Source: Flavobacteriales bacterium | GTDB lineage: Bacteria > Bacteroidota > Bacteroidia > NS11-12g > UBA955 | Reading direction: 5' to 3' | Assembly: GCA_947450405.1 (NCBI GenBank) | Contig: CANFVI010000003.1 | Coordinates: 1-26,649, forward strand | Length of the DNA stretch: 26,649 nt | Part shown: positions 7,928-14,574 of the stretch, one piece after another | Position numbering within the stretch: position 1 is the stretch's first letter | Layout: each line of letters opens with the position of its first letter | Translations under genes and position numbers: made by a program | Notes under the pieces: model-generated | Databases searched by the model: none | Seen by the model: the letters and a program-made list of their open reading frames with translations, nothing else | Told to the model about the DNA's origin: nothing

Positions 7928-9436
7928 ATGAAGTCGGCAATTTCTAAGTTTTATCAGGAAAATCCATTAAAGAGTATTTTGATGGTTGGTTTGTTTTTTC
8001 GCCTGATTGCAGCGATTTTTTCTGAAGGATATGCCTTTCAAGATGATCATTTTTTAATTATTGAAGTTGCCCAACAATGGTTAGATAGATCCCCAAGTGA
8101 ATTACTGCCTCAATTAGGGGCCAAGGTGCCTAGCGGACATAGTTTTTTCTATCCGGGATTACATTACTATTTTTTTAGCTTTTTACATGGATTGGGAATT
8201 GATAACCCAAATACCAAAATGCTTTTGGTGAGAATTTTACATGCCCTGTATAGCATGACAATTGTGTTGTATGGATTCAAAATAACGTCCCTCATATCAA
8301 ATAAAAAGAATGCAGCAACAGTGGGGTGGATTTTAGCAATCTTTTGGATTTTCCCACTGTTGTCGGTTCGTAATTTGATAGAATATGTTTGTATTCCTCC
8401 GTTAATGCTTGCAACATTCTTGATAATCAAACATCAAAATTCTCAAAAATGGTTCACATTTGTTGGAATTGGTTTAATAGCTGGAATTGCGTTTTCATTT
8501 AGATTTCAAACCATCTTATTTATTGGAGGAATGGGACTCGTTTTGTTGCTTCAAAAGGAAGTCAAAAAAACCATAATGTTTGGGATTGGAGCTTTGATTG
8601 CGATCATTTTGCTTCAAGGCGTTGTAGATTATTTAATTTGGCAAAAGCCATTTGCTGAGTTTTTAGAATACACCAATTACAATTTACACCACTCAGGTGA
8701 ATATCCCAATGGTCCTTGGTATAATTATAGTTTACTCCTGTTGGGGTTGTTTATTATACCATTGAGTTTTTATTTAATTTGGGGGAATTTTTACATTTTT
8801 AGGAAATATTTAATAATCTCACTTCCTTGGTTTTTATTCTTCATATTCCACTCTTATTTTCCGAACAAGCAAGAACGTTTTGTGTTGCCTGTAATGCCAT
8901 TTTTTATTATTGTTGGAGTAGTTGGTTGGAATGAATATTTGAGTAAAAGTAAGTTTTGGTTAAACAGACAGAAAATATACAAAGCTACATTGACATGGAT
9001 TCTTTGTGTGAATATTTTTCTATTGTGTTTTTTAACGCCAGCATCAACAAAAATTAGCAAGGTTAGGGTTATGAACTACTTTAGAGAAAGGGGAGATGTT
9101 TCTCATTTCGTGTTAGAAACAACTCAAATGTGGGGATCTGTTTTAATGCCAAGATTTTACCATGGTCTTTGGGAATTACCCTATACAATTACCCAAGTAT
9201 TCAATGCTGAGCAATTGTTTGACACCATTGCAGTTTTGAATAGTCCACGACCATCGCATGTTGTATTTGCCGAACCAAAAGATTTAGAAAAACGTGTTTC
9301 TTTAGTGAAAGCACAGGTTAAAGATTTGATTTTTGAGAAAGAAATTGAATCGAGTTACTTAGACAAAACGATGACTTGGTTGAATCCTGTAAATGTAAAT
9401 CAAACTTATTTTATTTATAGAATTGTCTATAAATAA
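7928..9436 (+). CDS. GT22/Alg9-like polytopic membrane glycosyltransferase (probable mannosyltransferase)
   Basis: A 502-residue integral membrane protein with many hydrophobic segments, probably a GT-C enzyme that moves a sugar from a polyprenyl-phosphate donor. Two features fit family GT22 (Alg9/GPI mannosyltransferase-like): an acidic motif after the first helix, FQDDHF (37-42), comparable to the HPDE/HQDE motif, and NKQERFVLPVMPF near 312-324, comparable to HKExRFLxP. An ATG exists 45 bases upstream (7883), but the promoter falls between the two and the signal-anchor sequence begins naturally at 7928. The acceptor is unknown; glycoprotein, lipopolysaccharide and exopolysaccharide are all possible. 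The last codons form a hairpin at the convergent end with the TPM gene. Confidence 0.72.
   Translation: MKSAISKFYQENPLKSILMVGLFFRLIAAIFSEGYAFQDDHFLIIEVAQQWLDRSPSELLPQLGAKVPSGHSFFYPGLHYYFFSFLHGLGIDNPNTKMLLVRILHALYSMTIVLYGFKITSLISNKKNAATVGWILAIFWIFPLLSVRNLIEYVCIPPLMLATFLIIKHQNSQKWFTFVGIGLIAGIAFSFRFQTILFIGGMGLVLLLQKEVKKTIMFGIGALIAIILLQGVVDYLIWQKPFAEFLEYTNYNLHHSGEYPNGPWYNYSLLLLGLFIIPLSFYLIWGNFYIFRKYLIISLPWFLFFIFHSYFPNKQERFVLPVMPFFIIVGVVGWNEYLSKSKFWLNRQKIYKATLTWILCVNIFLLCFLTPASTKISKVRVMNYFRERGDVSHFVLETTQMWGSVLMPRFYHGLWELPYTITQVFNAEQLFDTIAVLNSPRPSHVVFAEPKDLEKRVSLVKAQVKDLIFEKEIESSYLDKTMTWLNPVNVNQTYFIYRIVYK
9411..9436. other. Stem-loop spanning the GT22-like stop codon at a convergent gene end
   Basis: TTATTTATAGA (9411-9421), loop ATTG, TCTATAAATAA (9426-9436): a perfect 11-bp stem whose last three bases are the stop codon. 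It is AT-rich and no T-tract follows in either direction, so it is not a canonical intrinsic terminator. It may mark 3' ends of both converging mRNAs. Confidence 0.5.
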
Positions 9437-9449
9437 GTGAGGTTGGATT

Positions 9450-10205
9450 TTACCAACTTCCACCGGCACCGCCGCCGTCGAAGCCGCCACCACCGCCAAA
9501 ACCACCCCAATCAGAGCCGCCGCCACCACCTGAATTTCCGCCAAATCCACCCATCCCGCCTAACCAAATAGGAGGTGTATAAAAACCACCACGGTTAAAT
9601 CCTCCACCTCCATTGCCACGTTTGCTAAACAATAGAATTAAGAAAATTATAATAAGTGGAATTACAAACTTGGGAAATTTAGATTTTTTACGTTTAAAAC
9701 TAGTGCCTTTGAATTCATCGCCTAAAGCATTTTGATATCCGCTAACCGTATTCAATATACCATTAAAATAATCGCCTTGCTTGAGGAAAGGAATCAACGA
9801 ATTTCGCTCAATTTGGCCCACAATTCCATCAGTTAATTTGGCTTGGGCTTTATTTGCAACTACAGTGTGATATTTATGGTCGTCTGATGCAATATACAGC
9901 AAAACGCCATTATTCTTGCCTTCTTGTCCTATTTTCCATCCCCGTGCAACAAACATCGCGCGGTCAAATACGTCGTAATTATTAGAAGTTTTCTCAATCA
10001 ATACCGCAATTTGTGTAGACGTTGAGTCTTCGTATTGCATTAATAAATTTTCAATTGTTGCCAATTGAGATTGATTTAAAACACCTGCATAATCATAAAT
10101 ATGTTTTGGAGGATTGGATATTGCAGGTAGTACTTGTTCCCCCAATATAATATTAAAAAGAAACCCAGTAAGAATTAAAATGTAAAATTTTGAGTGTTTA
10201 ATCAT
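9450..10205 (-). CDS. TPM-domain (YgcG-like) membrane protein with glycine-rich tail
   Basis: A 251-residue protein with an N-terminal signal or anchor segment (about 7-22), a TPM/TLP18.3-Psb32-MOLO-1 domain at about 33-165 (IYDYAGVLNQSQLATIE, TSTQIAVLIEKT, NNGVLLYIASDD), a transmembrane helix near 178-192 (VIPLIIIFLILLF), and a C-terminal Gly-rich tail to the end. This is the usual YgcG architecture. Family members are often encoded with LemA, as here; their biochemical role is unsettled, though the domain was once called TPM phosphatase. It overlaps the preceding gene by eight bases, so translation is probably coupled. It is the last gene of the lipB-lemA-TPM-TPM cluster. Confidence 0.85.
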   Translation of the reverse strand: MIKHSKFYILILTGFLFNIILGEQVLPAISNPPKHIYDYAGVLNQSQLATIENLLMQYEDSTSTQIAVLIEKTSNNYDVFDRAMFVARGWKIGQEGKNNGVLLYIASDDHKYHTVVANKAQAKLTDGIVGQIERNSLIPFLKQGDYFNGILNTVSGYQNALGDEFKGTSFKRKKSKFPKFVIPLIIIFLILLFSKRGNGGGGFNRGGFYTPPIWLGGMGGFGGNSGGGGGSDWGGFGGGGGFDGGGAGGSW

Positions 10206-10647
10206 GGGTTATTTCGTCTGAAAGCTCGTTTGGATTGAGCTCGTTTGGAGGGAAGTGGATACTTAATTGCTTTCCAGATAATTCAATGCCTCTGATAATG
10301 CCTTGGGTAATATTTGATGATTTAATGGTTGCAATGATTTCTTCCTTTACTGCTTCCCAAAATTCGTTTCCAACATGTTTGTGAATACCAATATCTCCCA
10401 AAATTGCAACTTCCTTGGTTTTTAAACGTAAGAATATTAAGATTCCATTTCTCAATTCCGTTTCATGCATTTTTAATGCTTCAAACGTTTGTTGTGCATC
10501 GTTCAGTAATAAAGATTTAGATTTTTTTGTGGTATAATGTACCCTGATTTCAGCAGAAGTATATATTTCGGCTTCTTTGATTGCATTCACAATCAAAGAA
10601 GCTTCAATTTTTTCAACGGGACAAGAATGGTGAAGCCAAGGAAACAT
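10198..10647 (-). CDS. Short TPM-domain protein
   Basis: A 149-residue protein consisting of one TPM-type domain: AIKEAEIYTSAEIRVHYT, then NGILIFLRLKTKEVAILGDIGIH and the helical end. There is no signal peptide and no membrane helix, so it should be cytoplasmic or bound to the partner TPM protein. Standing between lemA (three-base gap) and the larger TPM gene (eight-base overlap), it belongs to a LemA/TPM module seen in many Bacteroidota. Precise function unknown. Confidence 0.8.
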   Translation of the reverse strand: MFPWLHHSCPVEKIEASLIVNAIKEAEIYTSAEIRVHYTTKKSKSLLLNDAQQTFEALKMHETELRNGILIFLRLKTKEVAILGDIGIHKHVGNEFWEAVKEEIIATIKSSNITQGIIRGIELSGKQLSIHFPPNELNPNELSDEITHD

Positions 10648-10650
10648 GTA

Positions 10651-11268
10651 TTATTCCTTATCGTAAATTTTGTCTAGATCAGGCGCTTTGTCTGATCCTT
10701 CGGTAGCTTTGAATGCCGCTTTTTGTTGGAATCCAAACATATTTGCAAAAATATTACTTGGGAAACTTCTCACACTCAAATTGTAATTCATTACGGCTTG
10801 GTTAAAATCAGTTCTAGCAGTTCCAATTCTGTTTTCAGTACCTGCTATTTCATCGTTTAACTTAGCAAATTGTGGCACAGATTTCAAATCTGGATATTGC
10901 TCAGAAACGACCATCAATCTACTTAAACTGCTATTCAAACTCTGAGAAGCTCTAGCTTGTGCAGCTTCAAACTTTGCCATATTTTCTTCAGTTAAACTAG
11001 ATGCATCAATTTTAACGCTCGTAGCTTGTGCTCTTGCTTCAATTACATCTTTTAAAATTTTATCTTCTGTTTTTGCAGCTTTTAACACGGTTTTTGCTAA
11101 GTTTTCAATCAAATCGTAACGACGTTGATATTGTGTTTCAACATTGCTCCAAGCTGTTTGTACTGTTACATCATTTCTTACCAATCCGTTATAACTTCCA
11201 CGAATCCAAAGGAAAACAATTAAAATAACACCGCCTATAACGGCCCAACGAATATATTTACTGTTCAT
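10651..11268 (-). CDS. lemA: LemA family protein
   Basis: A small membrane protein with one N-terminal helix (about residues 6-22, IRWAVIGGVILIVFLWI) and a long helical domain. Family hallmarks are RNDVTVQTAWSNVETQYQRRYDLIENL near the start, PDLKSVPQF in the middle and YNLSVRSFPSNIFANMFGFQ near the end. The family has a coiled-coil-like bundle of unknown function, commonly next to TPM genes, as here. I use the ATG at 11268 (205 residues), which puts charge just before the helix; an in-frame ATG at 11283 would add five residues. Either start overlaps the end of lipB, by 11 or 26 bases. Confidence 0.9.
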   Translation of the reverse strand: MNSKYIRWAVIGGVILIVFLWIRGSYNGLVRNDVTVQTAWSNVETQYQRRYDLIENLAKTVLKAAKTEDKILKDVIEARAQATSVKIDASSLTEENMAKFEAAQARASQSLNSSLSRLMVVSEQYPDLKSVPQFAKLNDEIAGTENRIGTARTDFNQAVMNYNLSVRSFPSNIFANMFGFQQKAAFKATEGSDKAPDLDKIYDKE

Positions 11269-11938
11269 AGTTTTGTAGTTCAAAGATATGTTTAAAATGA
11301 TGAATGAGTTTCTTATTTACTTCGAAAATATCAATTTTATCGTTTAATTCTTTTTCCATACTGGTTACACCTTTGTTCACAATACCGCATGGTACAATGT
11401 GGTTGAACATGTTCAGATCGGTGTTCACATTTAAGGCCAATCCGTGCATTGTAACGTATCGGCTACTTTTAATTCCAATTGCTGCAATTTTACGCTCCGT
11501 TTTTTGTCCAATATCTATCCAAACTCCAATTCTATCAGGAATGATTCCAGCAATAATGTCGTATTCTGCCAATGTATTAATAATTGCTTCTTCAATGTTG
11601 GATACAAATTTTTTCAATCCAATTTGCATTTGTTCAATATCGAAAATGGGGTAAACAACCAATTGTCCTGGGCCATGGTAAGTAATATCGCCACCGCGTT
11701 CAATTTCAAATACTTCTGCGCCTATGTTTTCTAAAAAACCTGAATTGACCAATAGATTTGCCTTTTCAGCATGTTTTCCAAAAGTATAAACATGATTGTG
11801 TTCAACAGAAATCAAATGGTGTTGAGGGACTTTCCCCTCCTGTTTTTGGCTAATTGCATTTTGAAATAGATTTCTTTGAATGTCAAGTGTTTGGCCATAA
11901 CTTTCTCTCATTAAATCGCGAAAAATGCAAAAATTCAT
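11258..11938 (-). CDS. lipB: Octanoyl-[acyl carrier protein]:protein octanoyltransferase
   Basis: LipB moves octanoate from octanoyl-ACP to the lipoyl-domain lysine of target enzymes, the first step of endogenous lipoylation. The 226-residue protein has RGGDITYHGPGQ (81-91), the conserved lysine in AAIGIKSSRYVTMHG (K157) and the catalytic cysteine in HIVPCGI (C184). An E2 acyltransferase, a typical client, is encoded about 6 kb away at 18143. The gene leads a minus-strand cluster with lemA and two TPM genes; this grouping looks like positional cotranscription and need not mean a shared function. A TAACTTTG element ends four bases before the ATG. Confidence 0.96.
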   Translation of the reverse strand: MNFCIFRDLMRESYGQTLDIQRNLFQNAISQKQEGKVPQHHLISVEHNHVYTFGKHAEKANLLVNSGFLENIGAEVFEIERGGDITYHGPGQLVVYPIFDIEQMQIGLKKFVSNIEEAIINTLAEYDIIAGIIPDRIGVWIDIGQKTERKIAAIGIKSSRYVTMHGLALNVNTDLNMFNHIVPCGIVNKGVTSMEKELNDKIDIFEVNKKLIHHFKHIFELQNYEQ

Positions 11939-11942
11939 TCCA

Positions 11943-11975
11943 CAAAGTTAAATTACGGATAGCTAGATTTTACAA
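11943..11975 (-). promoter_or_regulatory. Promoter of lipB-lemA-TPM cluster
   Basis: On the minus strand TTG (11975-11973), a 22-base spacer, then TAACTTTG (11950-11943). The -7 element matches TAnnTTTG exactly and ends four bases before the lipB ATG. Confidence 0.55.
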
Positions 11976-12015
11976 TAATTTGACAAGGTGATGTAATTTT
12001 ACGATTGAAAACAGA

Positions 12016-12414
12016 ATGAGTATACAAGCGGAGAATGGCAGAGAAGGAGAGTACTTAGCTGCAAAATGGTTAAATAGGCAGGGATATGAAATTTATGCCA
12101 TAAATTGGAAATCTAGCCATCAAGAAATAGATATTATTGCTACTAATTGTCATTTTTGGGTCTTTGTTGAGGTCAAAACGAAAACAACCTCTAATATTTT
12201 ACAACCCGAAAATGCAGTGAATTTAGAGAAGAGAAAAAACATGATAAAAGCAGCACGCAGATTCATGTCTAAAAAACATGATAATAAGAAGATACGTTTT
12301 GATGTGATTTCTGTTTTCTTTGTAGCCCATGGAATACAAATGCTCCATTTTAAGGATGCATTTTTTCCTATAATTCGAAACAATGTGCATAGAAATCCAA
12401 TAGGTTTTTTATAG
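12016..12414 (+). CDS. YraN/UPF0102 family protein (endonuclease-like fold)
   Basis: A 132-residue protein of the UPF0102 family, which has a PD-(D/E)xK nuclease-like fold but no settled function. Visible conserved elements are GREGEYLAAKWLNRQGY at the start, the acidic pair in HQEIDIIA (E37, D39) and FVEVKTK (E52, K54), which together form the nuclease-type active-site pattern. Length fits the family (about 120). It is divergent from lipB with a 77-base gap. A palindrome, TATAGTACTATA, overlaps its TAG stop at 12412-12414. Confidence 0.88.
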   Translation: MSIQAENGREGEYLAAKWLNRQGYEIYAINWKSSHQEIDIIATNCHFWVFVEVKTKTTSNILQPENAVNLEKRKNMIKAARRFMSKKHDNKKIRFDVISVFFVAHGIQMLHFKDAFFPIIRNNVHRNPIGFL

Positions 12415-12459
12415 TACTATATTAAATGTGTTCAATAATTCCCCTTAATTTGCAGAAGA

Positions 12460-14574
12460 ATGAAAAAGTTTTATACGATTTTAGGCATAGTATTTTCTTT
12501 GAACATTGCAATTGCGCAAACCCATCATTGTGGAACAGATGAGTATTATAAAATGCAAATGCAAAATGATCCCTCATTACAAAAAGCGGAGCAAGAATTT
12601 AGAGATATTGCAAAGGCATCGATTAACTCAAAAATTAACAAAAGGGCAACAAAATATACAATTCCGGTTGTCTTTCATGTAATTCATACCAATGGTCCTG
12701 AGAATATTTCAAGGGAACAAATTTTAGATCAAATTCGAGTATTAAATGCAGATTACAGCTATACAAATGCAAATAAAACCGCATTGCGTTCACAGTTTAC
12801 CGGTGTTGCAGGAAGTGCCGATATTGAATTCAAACTCGCTAGCATTGATGTAAATGGAAATTGTTTTGACGGTGTTAATAGAATTTATTCATCGTCTGGC
12901 GTTGATATGGATATGACAAAAGAACCAGTTAAGTCATTGGCCTACTGGAATTATAAAAAATATTTAAATATTTGGGTTGTAACTAATATTGTAGATGGAA
13001 GTGGAAGCGCTTCTGGAACTGTATTGGGTTATGCAGTATTTCCATGGATGGCAGGTTCAAGAAAAGATGGAATTGTGGTAAGACACGATAATGTGGGAAC
13101 AATTGGAACTGCTTCGAATGGGGATGGTGGACGCACATTAACACACGAGGTTGGACATTGGTTAGGCTTGTATCATACCTTTCAAGGCGATTGCTTAGAT
13201 GATGATCTGTGCGATGATACCCCTCCAGTTTCCGGCACTTTTGTTAATGCAAGTTGTCCGGCAAACGGAAACTCTTGTAAAAATGACATTCCAGATAAAT
13301 TGGATATGTGGGAAAATTACATGGATTATTCGAATGGTAAATGTATGGCTGCATTTACACTTCAACAAATAGCTATCATGAGAGGCTCTTTAGCCGCTGC
13401 ACCGCGCAATAGTAATGTTTCAGCATCTAATCTTATTGCAACAGGTGTATCACCTCAATCTGTAGCACCAGTTGCAAATTTTACCGCATCGTCTACCATA
13501 ATATGTGCTGGACAATCAGTGGTGTTTACCGATTTGTCATGTAAAGGTAATCCTACTGTTCGATCATGGACACTTACCGGTTCATCTACTCCTTCATCAA
13601 CGCTAGCAAGTCCTACCGTAGTTTATCAAACACCTGGAACCTATAATGTTTCGTTAATGGCTCAAAATAGTTATGGCTCAAACACAGTAACTAAAACTGC
13701 TTACATTACGGTATTGCCTGCCGTTTCAAAAGGAGTTCCTAATTTTGAAGAAGGATTTGAAAATGGTGATCCAACCACTACTTCAGCAGGTTTTACGCAC
13801 ATTAGTCCTTCAACATCAAGATTTGCATTAACAAACACGGCTGCTTTTACTGGAAGCAATAGTTATTTAGCTAAAATCGCAACAGGATCTACACCGGGAA
13901 ATGTATTTAGTTTTACCACAAAGAGTTTTGATATTTCTCAAATACCTTCGACATCTATCCCAAGATTTACTTTTTATTGTTCGTATGTTCAACCGTCTGT
14001 TGACGTTGCCGATATTTTAAGGGTATATATTTCAACAGATTGTGGTGGTACGTTTAAGCAAATATTAGAACGTTCAGGTTTGGGATTGGCTTATTCCACT
14101 ACCGCTGCTTTTGCTTCTAATTTTGTTCCAAAAACCGCTTCTCAATGGAAAAGAATCGGTATTGGTTCACTCGTGCCTTTGGGTTACGATAAATCGCAAA
14201 ATGCCATATTTAGAATAGATGTGGTTAGCGCTGGTGGTAATTCAGTGTTTTTAGATAATATAAATATGAGTCCAAATTATGCAGGTATCAACAATATTAC
14301 ACCAGAGAAAATTGGGGTTTCGTTATATCCAAATCCTGCCAAAAACTTAGCCACCTTAAAATTAAATAATATTGTAAACTCAAATAATTGTAAAATTTCT
14401 TTGTATGACTTAACTGGGAGAGAAGTTTCAGTTGTGTTCCAAGGTATGTTAACTGAGGGAAAACAAGAATTTGAAATATTACATCCAAACAATGAAGCGT
14501 TTGGATTGTTTATAGTTTCTATCAAAACAGAATTTGGAACTGTTTCAAGTCCAATAATATTTTCAGCAGAATAA
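12460..14574 (+). CDS. Secreted M43-family metalloprotease with PKD domain and T9SS sorting domain
   Basis: A 704-residue extracellular protease. The signal peptide is residues 1-20, ending AIAQ. The catalytic domain (about 60-325) carries the zinc motif HEVGHWLGLYH (H229, H233, H239; E230) and a Met-turn region ENYMDYS (M288), as in M43 cytophagalysin/pappalysin-like peptidases. A PKD-like domain follows (about 337-425, VANFTASS to TKTAYITV), then a jelly-roll-like region starting FEEGFENGDP. The last 86 residues are a type A T9SS sorting domain (SLYPNPAKNLATLKL, ISLYDLTGREV, GLFIVSIKT), so export through the type IX system and surface attachment or release are expected. Its stop codon is immediately followed by the topA ATG. 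A near-match -7 element TTAATTTG lies seven bases before the start. Confidence 0.93.
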   Translation: MKKFYTILGIVFSLNIAIAQTHHCGTDEYYKMQMQNDPSLQKAEQEFRDIAKASINSKINKRATKYTIPVVFHVIHTNGPENISREQILDQIRVLNADYSYTNANKTALRSQFTGVAGSADIEFKLASIDVNGNCFDGVNRIYSSSGVDMDMTKEPVKSLAYWNYKKYLNIWVVTNIVDGSGSASGTVLGYAVFPWMAGSRKDGIVVRHDNVGTIGTASNGDGGRTLTHEVGHWLGLYHTFQGDCLDDDLCDDTPPVSGTFVNASCPANGNSCKNDIPDKLDMWENYMDYSNGKCMAAFTLQQIAIMRGSLAAAPRNSNVSASNLIATGVSPQSVAPVANFTASSTIICAGQSVVFTDLSCKGNPTVRSWTLTGSSTPSSTLASPTVVYQTPGTYNVSLMAQNSYGSNTVTKTAYITVLPAVSKGVPNFEEGFENGDPTTTSAGFTHISPSTSRFALTNTAAFTGSNSYLAKIATGSTPGNVFSFTTKSFDISQIPSTSIPRFTFYCSYVQPSVDVADILRVYISTDCGGTFKQILERSGLGLAYSTTAAFASNFVPKTASQWKRIGIGSLVPLGYDKSQNAIFRIDVVSAGGNSVFLDNINMSPNYAGINNITPEKIGVSLYPNPAKNLATLKLNNIVNSNNCKISLYDLTGREVSVVFQGMLTEGKQEFEILHPNNEAFGLFIVSIKTEFGTVSSPIIFSAE

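Noticed and set aside
9453..9610. Proline/alanine-rich reading frame and GC-rich repeats on the plus strand.
   Set aside because: This is the complement of the Gly-rich tail of the TPM protein; codons and context support the minus-strand gene.
12410..12421. 12-bp palindrome TATAGTACTATA over the YraN stop.
   Set aside because: No loop is available for a stable hairpin and no T-tract follows; a protein-binding role cannot be argued from one copy.
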